A DNA stretch of 64,000 bases from NCBI RefSeq assembly GCF_025685565.1, contig NZ_JAGSYE010000004.1, positions 62,001 through 126,000 on the forward strand, given 5' to 3'. This document shows, in pieces, positions 7,712 to 17,000 of this stretch. Position numbers and translations under genes: made by a program. Each line of letters opens with the position of its first letter. Position 1 is the stretch's first letter. The notes below the pieces were generated by a model. It did no database searches, was not told where the DNA came from, and saw only the letters and a program-made list of their open reading frames with translations. The stretch comes from Granulicella aggregans. GTDB lineage: Bacteria; Acidobacteriota; Terriglobia; Terriglobales; Acidobacteriaceae.

Positions 7712-9097
7712 TCAGCGATTTTCAATGCGCGATGCGATGATTTCCAGTCGAGAGGCTTCGACGCCGATGCTCCTGGAACGCAGAAGCAGTTCAAAGTAAG
7801 GAATAGATCCGTCAGGATTGCGGATCGACCGCAGAAATGGCAGCAGATAGCCGTCGTCGAAGACGAAGTCCGCTGCGGTCTCCGTGCCGGCCATCGACTG
7901 GCCTTCCAGGATAAGGACATTTTCGGACCCACTCAGCGAAGGACGATAAGCTACGAGACCGTAGACCGTGTGTTCCGGATCGTTGTTGAGCGCGTCGTAC
8001 TTTGGCTGCTCACCCGGTCGCGGGGCGCGGTTGACGATCGAGAAGACTCCGGCGGCAAGGTCGTTCTCGAAGTAGAAGTTCATCGACGGCTCGAAGAGCT
8101 GGACCCAGGGAGTCGACTCGTATGTGCCGAGGAGTACGAGATTGCCCTGTTTGATGTCGTCCATGCGGAGATCGCGGGCGTAGCGAAACTGGGTCCGGTC
8201 GAGATCCAGGCCGGGCATGCGAAAGAGTCGGTTCTGGATGTTGACGTCGACGATGGAGGTATATCGCCGGATACCAAGGTTGATCGTCTGGGCGACGGGG
8301 TATGCGGTGGGCGGCAGATTCTTGAGATAGTCGCCGTTGAGATAAGTGTCGAGGGTGATGCGGCGCCTGGTCAGGTTTTGCAGGATGACAAGGCCGCTGT
8401 CGGCAAGGATGACATTTGTCTTGTGGTTCGCGTTGAAGAGGCTCGACCAGAAGAGCGGGACGCTTTCGCTAACGGCGACGGTAGGTCTTGCGTGCCGGCG
8501 CTCTAACACAAGAGCGCCGATGCTGGTCGCGGCGACGAGAGCGGTCGCGATGAGGGCGATGGTCAGGATTCTGATGAGGGATGTTTTGCGCGGCGTCTCC
8601 TGCGTGACCGGGAGTGACGGTGAGACGGGCGATGGCGCAGGCTCGGCGGCGACAATGATTCCGGGGTTGGGAAAGGGCTTTGGCGTCTCCGGTTGAGAGG
8701 ATTCGGTGTGAGGATGCCGCGGCTCGAAGACCGGGATGTAACCGCCCTTGGGAATGGTCAGGAGAAGCTCTTCTTCGGCACCTTCTTCAGCGAAGTATTG
8801 CCCGAGGCGATGACGGAGTCTGCTGGCGTGGGAGCGGACGATGCTGTCGATGCCGGGATCGTAGTCCGGATTGCGGCCGAAGACGACGGAGCCAATGTAC
8901 TGTTCGTTGATGTTTTGAGTCTGTCCGCTTTGCGCGAGCTGGCAGACGCAGGTGAGAAAGCTTGAGAGTCGCTCTGATTTTGCAAAGGACGGGGAGGCGA
9001 CGATGCGTTCGACCAGCTGCCAGCGAGGGTCGTCCTCTGTCTCAGGCGACTGGGTGCGGCGGTTCGGTTTGGTTGGAGTTGCTATCAAGTCTGCCAA
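7712..9097 (-). CDS. membrane-tethered protein with N-terminal winged-helix-like domain (Acidobacteria family)
   Basis: A protein of 461 aa. Residues about 25-125 (RIVASPSFAKSERLSSFL, IGSVVFGRNPDYD, HASRLRHRLGQYF, IPKGGYIPVFEPR) match an N-terminal module common in Acidobacteriota proteins that are often auto-named transcriptional regulator or adenylate-cyclase-like. It has a helical, probably DNA-binding character. A Pro-rich linker and one transmembrane helix (about 173-198) follow, then a 260-residue extracytoplasmic domain I do not recognise. The topology would put the basic N-terminal domain in the cytoplasm and the C-terminal domain outside, like a ToxR-type one-component regulator. That function is inferred. 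It lies downstream of and opposite to tRNA-Gly. Confidence 0.65.
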   Translation of the reverse strand: MADLIATPTKPNRRTQSPETEDDPRWQLVERIVASPSFAKSERLSSFLTCVCQLAQSGQTQNINEQYIGSVVFGRNPDYDPGIDSIVRSHASRLRHRLGQYFAEEGAEEELLLTIPKGGYIPVFEPRHPHTESSQPETPKPFPNPGIIVAAEPAPSPVSPSLPVTQETPRKTSLIRILTIALIATALVAATSIGALVLERRHARPTVAVSESVPLFWSSLFNANHKTNVILADSGLVILQNLTRRRITLDTYLNGDYLKNLPPTAYPVAQTINLGIRRYTSIVDVNIQNRLFRMPGLDLDRTQFRYARDLRMDDIKQGNLVLLGTYESTPWVQLFEPSMNFYFENDLAAGVFSIVNRAPRPGEQPKYDALNNDPEHTVYGLVAYRPSLSGSENVLILEGQSMAGTETAADFVFDDGYLLPFLRSIRNPDGSIPYFELLLRSRSIGVEASRLEIIASRIENR

Positions 9098-9300
9098 GAG
9101 TTCCTAGTCACGCAGCACTATCAAGTGGAGTTATTTAGGGGTAATGTGAGGTTAAATGAACGTCGTGAAAGGACGGTAAATCACTGTTTGTAATAGGGTT
9201 ATATCGTTTAACAGCGAAGTCGCTGCGAATTGCCTAGGTCTATCTCCGGATGCTGGCTAGAGTTCGAGTCATCACAGCCAACTCTGGAGACTACCTCGCC

Positions 9301-12300
9301 ATGAACCCTTGCCGCATAAGTCCTTCGTCCTCTTCCACGTTTTTCCTGCGATTGCCTGCAAGGGTGATGCTGCTGATTCTGTTCCTGATTGCGGGGGTGT
9401 CGGGTCTGCACGCGCAGTTCGATGCCGGCGCGGTGCTGGGAACGATCAAAGACCCTTCGGGATCGAATATTCCGGCTGCGACCGTGCAGTTGCTGAACCT
9501 GTCCAAGGGTGTGAAGGTGGTTCGCCTGACGGATGGGAATGGCGACTACGAGTTCGATAGCATCCAGGCGGGAGAGTACACGTTGACGGTATCGGCTCCG
9601 GGATTTTCGACTTCGACGACCGATCCGTTCACGGTGACGGTGGGGGCGCGGCAGCGCGTAGGACTGACGCTGAAGCTGGGCTCCAACAGCGAGAGCGTGA
9701 CCGTGTCGGGCGCAGCGAGCCAGCTTGAGACCGAGACCAGCGACCGGGGCGAGACGGTGCAGACGGCCGAGGCGGTGACGTTGCCGCTCAATGGGCGATC
9801 GTATGCCGATCTCTCGGTGCTGGTGCCCGGAGTTCGTAAGTCGCTGCTGGGTACGGTGGCGTCGAACCCGCCTCGGGACGCTTCGTACAACGCTAACGGC
9901 CTGACCTCGCAGTCGAACAACTTCGAGCTGGACGGCATCGATAACAATGCCTACCAGGAGGCGAACCAGGGTTACTCGAATGAGGCTGTGATCCCGTCGC
10001 CCGACGCGATCCAGGAGTTCAAGGTGCAGACGGACAACTACTCGGCTGAGTATGGGCGGGCCGGCGGCGCGATCGTGAATGCCACCACGCGCAGCGGCAG
10101 CAACAGCTTTCATGGCGGCGTATACGACTATCTTCGCAATACGAACCTCAACGCCTTTGGGCCTTTCATCGGCACAGGCGTGAAGCCGACGCTGGTGCAG
10201 AATCAGTTCGGAGGGACCTTTGGCGGGCCGATCCTGAGAGACAAGGCCTTCTTCTTCGTCGACTATGAGGGGCTCCGGTCGAGTGCGCATCTTCTAACGA
10301 CCGCCATTCTGCCGACGGCCACGGAGCTGACTGGCCTGTTTACGGTCGATGGCACGGCGGCAGGTGCCCCGGTGCCGGTGAAGAATCCCTATACGGGAAC
10401 TGTTTATGCGAACGGCCAGGTTCCGCTGAGCGATCCGAACATCGACCCGGTTGCGCTCGCCGTGTTCAAAGTGCTGCCGACCCCAAACATCCCAGGTGCG
10501 GCGCTCACCGCCAATAACTACCAGTACCTTCCTGCCAGCACTACGAAGGACGACAAGGGAGACGCCCGTGTTGACTTCAACCTGAACTCAAAGCAGAACG
10601 GCTTCTTCCGCTATAGCCAGCGCGCGGTGCAGTTCTTTCAGCCGCCGAGTTACCCCGGTCCTGCCGGTGGAAACAACAATGGGACGCTTTACGCGCGGAC
10701 GCGTCAGCTGGCGGCTGGATATAACTGGACGGTGACATCGAGCTCGATCCTCGAACTTCGGTTTGGCCAGACCTGGACGGAGAGCGGAAAAAGCCCGGCC
10801 TATCTTGGACAGCCGAACTTTCTCGCAGGCATCCCGAACGTTCCGCAGGACCCCAGCTATACCGGTGGGTTGAACACGCAGACGGTCACGGGCTTTACCG
10901 CCTTCGGAGAGCAGGCGACCAACCCGCAATTCACCAACCCGACACAGGCGAATCCCAAGGTCAACTACACCTGGATCAAAGGCCACCACAGCTTGAAGGT
11001 TGGCTATGAGTACGGCTGGCTTGCGCAGGCCATTTCGGACTTCCATCCAAAGTTTGGGTCTGATACGTACTCCGGTCAGTTCAGTTCGGCGGGCAAGACG
11101 ACGACGCCGCAGGCTGCCAATCTTGCCGACTTCCTCTTCGGAGCGCGGAACAACTACTCGCTAAATGCGGTGAATGAGGTGAACTACAAGCGCTTCTGGC
11201 ACATGGGTTACGTGCAGGACGACTGGAAGCTGCTGCCGAAGCTCACCATCAACGCTGGACTGCGGTATGAGTTCATGTCGCCGAACTTTGAGCAGGACAA
11301 CAAGCTGCTGAACTTCGATCCTGTGAATCAACAGCTTCTACATGCCGGAACTGGCACCGACGTGAATAGCACGGCGACAGGCCACGTCTACAAGCTGCAC
11401 TACGTCGGCGGGAGTTCGCTCGCAGACCGGGCGTTGGTGAACCCGGACTACAAGGACTTCGGGCCGCGCCTTGGCCTCGCTTACCAGGTGCTGCCGGGGA
11501 CCGTGGTTCGCGGCGGCTACGGCATCAGCTATGCGTATCTCTTCCGATTTGGCGGTGAAGGACTGCTCGCCTACAACGGGCCGGACAACTACTCCGCAAC
11601 GCTGCCGGTCAACCAGACTCCGAGCCAGGGCATCTGCACCTCGCTGACCCAGGATCCGACTACCTGCTTCCGTCGCACCCAGGATGGATATCAGACTAAC
11701 TTCGCCGGACCGACCAACTTCACGACGACGCGCGCGCAGACGCGTTACACGCCGAAAGACTTCAAGAACGGATATGTGCAGGCTTACCACGTCTCCGTGC
11801 AGCAGCAGTTACCGAAGGACGCGACGCTTGAAGTCTCGTACGTGGGCAACCACGCGGTGCACATCGCAACCCTGGAAGACACGAACCAGGCGCGGCTCTG
11901 CACGGCGGCTGAGATCTCCGATGGAGCTTGCGTCTCGACGGGAACCGCATCGCTGCTCAACCGGCGTCCGATTCAGAACTTCACTGACATTCTCACCGAG
12001 ACCAACGCCGGCTTCCTGGTCTACAACTCACTGCAGACGAAGCTGGAGCGCCGCTTCAAGAACGGACTGTTCCTCATCAACTCGTTCACCTGGTCGCGCG
12101 GTATCAATAACTCCTCCGCCGACCTCGAAGCGAACAACGGTGATGGTGCGGTGACAAACATCGCGAATCCGGCTGGAGATCGCGGCCCGTCGGGATACAA
12201 CCAGCCGTTGAACGATACGACCTCGGTGATCGCGGACCTTCCCTTTGGGCATGGACGCAGGTATGGCTCCAACGCGCCGGCATGGCAGCAGCAACTGCTT

Positions 12301-12819
12301 GGAGGCTGGCAACTGACGGGCATCAATATCGTCACCAGTGGCGTGCCGATTGACTTGACGTACACGGCGAACACGAATCAGGTGGTATCTACGACGAGCT
12401 CTGTCTATGCGCTGCGGCCCAACCTGGTCACGACTGCGGGCGCGGTCTACGGCAGCACGTTGACGAAGTCCAAGAGCGCGCTTGGCGGCTACCTCAACCC
12501 TGCGGCGGTCTCCGGACCTACGGGTGCGCAGCTCTTCGGCAACGCTGGCCGCAATGATCTTCGCGGGCCAGCATTCGCGCAGTTTGACCTTGCGGCGCAT
12601 AAGAAGTTCACTCTGCTGACGGATCGCCAGACGCTGGAGTTCCGCATCGAGGCCTTCAACGTGCTGAACTCGACCAACTACATTAGCCCAAGTGCCAACA
12701 TCGGCACGGAGAGCGCGACGGGGACGTTGAGCCCAAACGCCAGCTTCGGGACCTTCAGCGGAAGCACCAGCGTCTTCCCGTCACGACAGGTGCAACTGGC
12801 TCTTCGTCTCGCTTTCTAG
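9301..12819 (+). CDS. Oar-like TonB-dependent receptor with carboxypeptidase-regulatory domain
   Basis: The open frame begins at 9250, but ATG 9301 has a GGAG at 9287-9290 and leads into the signal peptide (MLLILFLIAGVSGLHAQ), giving 1172 aa. Next is a CarboxypepD_reg-like beta-sandwich (GTIKDPSGSNIPAATV... to about residue 110), a plug region (LNGRSYADLSVLVPGV; ELDGIDNNAYQ; EYGRAGGAIVN) and a long beta-barrel ending in Phe (QVQLALRLAF), the outer-membrane sorting signature. Oar-like receptors are abundant in Acidobacteriota and are thought to import or bind oligosaccharides or peptides. No SusD partner is adjacent. A DUF1868 gene follows. Confidence 0.9.
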   Translation: MNPCRISPSSSSTFFLRLPARVMLLILFLIAGVSGLHAQFDAGAVLGTIKDPSGSNIPAATVQLLNLSKGVKVVRLTDGNGDYEFDSIQAGEYTLTVSAPGFSTSTTDPFTVTVGARQRVGLTLKLGSNSESVTVSGAASQLETETSDRGETVQTAEAVTLPLNGRSYADLSVLVPGVRKSLLGTVASNPPRDASYNANGLTSQSNNFELDGIDNNAYQEANQGYSNEAVIPSPDAIQEFKVQTDNYSAEYGRAGGAIVNATTRSGSNSFHGGVYDYLRNTNLNAFGPFIGTGVKPTLVQNQFGGTFGGPILRDKAFFFVDYEGLRSSAHLLTTAILPTATELTGLFTVDGTAAGAPVPVKNPYTGTVYANGQVPLSDPNIDPVALAVFKVLPTPNIPGAALTANNYQYLPASTTKDDKGDARVDFNLNSKQNGFFRYSQRAVQFFQPPSYPGPAGGNNNGTLYARTRQLAAGYNWTVTSSSILELRFGQTWTESGKSPAYLGQPNFLAGIPNVPQDPSYTGGLNTQTVTGFTAFGEQATNPQFTNPTQANPKVNYTWIKGHHSLKVGYEYGWLAQAISDFHPKFGSDTYSGQFSSAGKTTTPQAANLADFLFGARNNYSLNAVNEVNYKRFWHMGYVQDDWKLLPKLTINAGLRYEFMSPNFEQDNKLLNFDPVNQQLLHAGTGTDVNSTATGHVYKLHYVGGSSLADRALVNPDYKDFGPRLGLAYQVLPGTVVRGGYGISYAYLFRFGGEGLLAYNGPDNYSATLPVNQTPSQGICTSLTQDPTTCFRRTQDGYQTNFAGPTNFTTTRAQTRYTPKDFKNGYVQAYHVSVQQQLPKDATLEVSYVGNHAVHIATLEDTNQARLCTAAEISDGACVSTGTASLLNRRPIQNFTDILTETNAGFLVYNSLQTKLERRFKNGLFLINSFTWSRGINNSSADLEANNGDGAVTNIANPAGDRGPSGYNQPLNDTTSVIADLPFGHGRRYGSNAPAWQQQLLGGWQLTGINIVTSGVPIDLTYTANTNQVVSTTSSVYALRPNLVTTAGAVYGSTLTKSKSALGGYLNPAAVSGPTGAQLFGNAGRNDLRGPAFAQFDLAAHKKFTLLTDRQTLEFRIEAFNVLNSTNYISPSANIGTESATGTLSPNASFGTFSGSTSVFPSRQVQLALRLAF

Positions 12820-12840
12820 CTCAAACCGAACCTGGCAATC

Positions 12841-12882
12841 AGGACGACAACCGCCTTCACCTTTGGGGGCGTGGGTCGTCCT
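12841..12882 (+). terminator. stem-loop after the TonB receptor
   Basis: AGGACGAC (12841-12848) pairs with GTCGTCCT (12875-12882), with an inner CGCC/GGCG pairing (12852-12855 with 12868-12871). It lies 21 bp after the receptor stop and 33 bp before the next start. There is no T-run after it, so it may be a weak terminator or a transcript-processing hairpin between two co-transcribed genes. Confidence 0.5.
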
Positions 12883-12915
12883 GTCTCAAAAAAACTCGTA
12901 ATTAAGGATTTCTTC

Positions 12916-13740
12916 ATGCCTCATGAAACACAGCTCCAGAGCCGTCGTAATTTTCTGATCAATTCATCGGTCACATCTCTCGCTGGCGCGCTTCCAACCT
13001 CGTTGTTCGCGGAGATTGCAAAGCCCCAGGTGGCGGACGACCACGATCCGGAAGCCACCCCTACTCGCGACACACTCCTCAAGTTCTATCCCGATGGCCG
13101 CCGCCGGGCGTTTGCGGGCAATACGGTCATCTGCCACTTGCCTCAGCAGAGCTATACCCGTGACGCGATCACTGCTCTTGGCGACGCGCTTCGGACAAGT
13201 CCCTTCATCCATAAGCTCGGCATGTTGCCCAGCGAGAGTTACCACATGACGGTGTTTCCCGGTGCGAACGATCAAGGACGCACGGCTGAAAACTGGCCGT
13301 CGGATATTCTGCGCGATGCACCTATCTCCGAATGCAATCACATCATCGGTGAGCGCATGAAGAGCTTCCATACGGAGTGCCAGCTTCCTATTCGCGTGTC
13401 CGTGAACCCCAGCCATACGCTCGGCTATGGCCGTGCCTGTACGCTCCGGCTATCGCCTGCTGACGATGCGGAGAACCGCAAGCTGCGGACTCTGCGGGAC
13501 CGGCTCTCGGACGCTTACAGGTTCAGATTGAAGGACCACGCCACATACGCCTTTCACATGACCCTGGCCTATCAGGTTGCTCCCTTCACTTCGCAGGAAC
13601 AAAAGGAGTATCAATCGCTGTTGGAACGGCATGTTCCAGAGATTATTGGGACTGCGCCCATCCTCGAACTAGGGGTGCCTGAGTTCTGCACTTTTGAAGA
13701 CATGTATCGATTTGAGATCAAGACGCTGTTGCAGACCTAG
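12916..13740 (+). CDS. exported DUF1868-type 2H phosphoesterase
   Basis: I chose ATG 12916 (274 aa) because it opens a Tat-like signal peptide (SRRNFLINSSVTSLAG, twin Arg at 10-11); the frame runs upstream to 12871 without a signal. The mature protein matches DUF1868 (2H phosphoesterase / LigT-like fold). Two H-x-T motifs are visible: SYHMTVF (His110, Thr112) and FHMTLAY (His214, Thr216). Known 2H enzymes act on cyclic phosphates or 2'-5' linkages of nucleotides; a secreted member must act on something outside the cytoplasm. It lies 96 bp after the TonB receptor on the same strand. The substrate is unknown. Confidence 0.8.
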   Translation: MPHETQLQSRRNFLINSSVTSLAGALPTSLFAEIAKPQVADDHDPEATPTRDTLLKFYPDGRRRAFAGNTVICHLPQQSYTRDAITALGDALRTSPFIHKLGMLPSESYHMTVFPGANDQGRTAENWPSDILRDAPISECNHIIGERMKSFHTECQLPIRVSVNPSHTLGYGRACTLRLSPADDAENRKLRTLRDRLSDAYRFRLKDHATYAFHMTLAYQVAPFTSQEQKEYQSLLERHVPEIIGTAPILELGVPEFCTFEDMYRFEIKTLLQT

Positions 13741-14077
13741 CGGCTAAGTCTGCGACGTTGTGGCTTTTACTTTATCGCTGCTAAGCCGCCCAATTATGTA
13801 GTTTGGAGTGCACAGAAGTCGCTCTTTCCAGAAGCTAGCCGCTGCAGACGAATCCGAACTCAGGAGGCTTTTTTAGTTTCGGCAACTAATCGCTAGAGTG
13901 TGCCGCTTCGCCTGCCAGGGCAGCCGAAGCGACTCTTAAGTAATCATTCTTTTTATTTTTTTCATAGCTAGGCAAATCTCGTGATAGATTTCATTCATCC
14001 GCCTGAAGCTATCTTTTTTCATAGAAAGGCTTAGGTGCATAGGGCCCCTCGTAGAGCGTTTGTGATGGAAGGTCCCT
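13741..14077. other. 337-bp intergenic region before the giant gene
   Basis: I see no convincing gene. It is more AT-rich than its surroundings, especially 13938-14030, with runs of T. It contains a stem-loop at 13904-13931 and a direct repeat of ttttttcatag (about 13957-13967 and 14015-14025). The promoter and 5' leader of the giant repeat-protein gene should lie here. GGAAGG at 14067-14072 is a good ribosome-binding site for the ATG at 14078. Confidence 0.5.
13904..13931. terminator. stem-loop upstream of the giant gene
   Basis: CGCTTCG (13904-13910) pairs with CGAAGCG (13925-13931) and inner CTGC pairs with GCAG, with one C-C mismatch and the loop cagg. A T-rich stretch begins about 17 bp downstream. 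It could terminate transcription from the DUF1868 gene or be a leader structure. Confidence 0.4.
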
Positions 14078-17000
14078 ATGACACCGAGTCTCCACGGTGC
14101 TGGGCGGAGCTTTGCCGCCAAGACCGTTTGCCCATTTTGGTTAGCCGGCACGGCTGCGCGATTTATATTGAGGCAACGCGGTTTTGTAGGTGGTTCGACA
14201 CTTAGCGATCCGGCTGGTAGCGCAACCTTCTATAGAACGGTGGACGCAGGTCCGAAGCCGAGCCACGCGAGCAAGCCGTCGCGTTGGACAGCGCTGTCCT
14301 TCTACCTATTGGTCTTTATTTTGTGTATGCCGCACGTCGCTGCTCACGCGCAGACGACGCTTTCGGCGACTGCGATTGACTTTGGCGGCACTACTGTCGG
14401 CCAAGTCAGCGTGGTGCACCGGATTACGTTCACCAACACCCAATCGGTGGCATTGAGTATCTCCTCCCTGACGGTATCCGGCAGCGGCTATGCGCTCGAC
14501 GCTTCGACGACGTGCGGCCATCCTGGAACGCTGGCCGCAGGGCGGTCGTGCCTGATTGGGGTGACGCTAACGCCTGCAGCCCTGGGGCCAGCGTCGGCAG
14601 GTACCCTTACGATTGCGACCAACGCCGCGAACAGTCCACAGACGGTGTCGCTGTCGGGAACTGGCGTGGCGCAGACGACTCTGTTTGAGACGGCGGTGGC
14701 GTTTGGCAACGTCGCCGTAAACCAGGCCAGCGCGGTGCACACCGTCTTATTTCGGAACGATCAGTCCGTTCCGCTGACCATCACATCTTTGCAACTTCCC
14801 TCTGGCGGCTACGCGTTTGCCACGCCCGTCTCACAGTCCCCGCAGTGTCCGGCCTCAGGCTCGCTCGGCCCAGGCATCACCTGCGCTATTGGACTTACGT
14901 TGACCCCGGCAGCATTGGGGCCGGTGCCGGCTGGCGTCTTGAGCATTGCCAGCAGCGCGGACACCAGTCCGCAGACTGTGGCCCTCTCCGGCACAGGCGT
15001 CGTTCCTGTCACTCTTTCCGCCTCAGCGATCAACTTCGGGAGCACCGCGGTTGAAGAGGCGAGCGTGGTGCATCGGATCACGCTGACCAATAACCAGTCG
15101 GCTGTGCTGTCTCTCTCCTCACTGGCAGTGTCCGGGGACGGCTATTCACTCGATCCTTCGACGACGTGCGGTCATCCCGGGACGCTGGCGGGAGGAGCGT
15201 CGTGCGTGATCGGGGTGACCTTGACGCCGACGTCGGTGGGACTCTCCCTGGCCGGCGCGCTGACGATCACGACGAATGCGAACAACAGTCCCCAGACGGT
15301 GGCCCTGAGTGGGATGGGAGTGTCGCAGACGACGGTGTTTGAGACCTCAATAGCGTTTGGCAATGTGGCGGTGAACCAGGCTAGCGCGGTGCATACGATC
15401 CTGTACCGGAACAATCAGGCCATCCCGCTGACCATCTCCGCTTTGCAACTGCCGGCCGGCGGTTACGCGTTTGCGACGCCGGTCTCACAGTCTCCAGTGT
15501 GTCCGGCTTCGGGGACGCTGGCCGCGGGAACTACCTGCGCCATCGGCCTTACTTTGACGCCAACGGTTCTGGGGGCGGTTGCGGCGGGCTCTTTGAACAT
15601 CGTGTCCAGCGCCGACAACAGCCCTCAGACGGTGGCGCTCTCCGGAACTGGAGTGGTGCCCGTCACCCTATCGGCGACGGCGATCGGTTTCGGCGGTACC
15701 ACCGTCGGTCAGGTAAGCGTGGTCCACCGGATTACCCTTACCAATAATCAGTCGGCGATGTTGAGCATCCTTTCCTTGCAAGTCTCGGGGAGTGGCTATG
15801 CGCTCGATCCTTCGACGACATGCGGCGATCCTGGAATGCTTGCCGCGGGCGCGTCCTGCTTGATTGGAGTCACACTCACTCCCTCGGTGCAGGGACCTGC
15901 AGCGGCCGGAGTTCTGACCGTCGTGACGAACGCGGCGAACAGCCCGCAGGCGGTGGCTCTGAGCGGCACGGGCGTGACGCAGACGACGCTGTTTCAGACC
16001 TCAGTAGCGTTCGGCAACGTGGCGATCAACGAGGCCAGCGCGGTGCATACCGTTCTCTTCCGGAACAACCAGTCGGTTCCGCTGATGATCTCTTCGCTGC
16101 AGCTTCCTTCGGGTAGCGGCTACGCGTTCGCGACGCCGATCTCGCAGTCGCCACAGTGCCCGGCTTCTGGCCCGCTGGGCGCTGGGATTACCTGTGCCAT
16201 CGGACTTACGTTGACTCCGGCGGCGCTTGGGCCGGTCCCGGCGGGCGTGTTGAGCATAGCCAGCGACGCGCTTGTGAGTCCACAAACTGTGACGTTGTCG
16301 GGTGCGGGCGTCGTGCCTGTCATTCCGTCCGTTACATCCGTGACATTCCCTGCACAGTTCGAGGGCGTTACGAGTGTGCCACAGACCGTGACCTTCACCA
16401 ATCAGCAGGTGTCCGCGCTGGTGATTTCATCGCTGGTGATTACCGGGCCGAATGCTGGCGACTTCGCCGCCACCAACCTTTGCACGGGCGCGGTGTCGGT
16501 CAATGCAGTTCCCATCTGTTCAGTTTTGTTGACCTTCACGCCGACCGGGACGGGAACCAGGACAGCCACGCTCACGATCAATGACGGAGCGCAGAACGCG
16601 CCGCTGACGATTACGCTATCGGGCCAGGGCAACGCTCCGTTGATCGTGTCGCCGACGGCTATCACAACGTATTCCGCGCCGGTGGGAACGACGAGCGCCT
16701 ACCAGACCGTCAGCATCATGAACGCCACCATGGCGCAGACGTTCCATATCAGCGCGCTGCAGTTGACAGGCGACTTCAAGCAGACGTCGACGACCTGCGG
16801 ATCGCTGCCGTACGCGATCGTGCCTGGGGCCTCGTGCAATGTGACGATCAGCTTTGCTCCGACGGTGAGCGGTACGCGCACCGGGGAACTTCAGGTGGTC
16901 GATGACGCTGTTACAAGTCCGCAGGTGGTGAACCTGTCGGGGACGGGGACTTCGCCGATCACGCTCTCTCCGGCATCGTTGACCTACACCGCCCAGAAGC

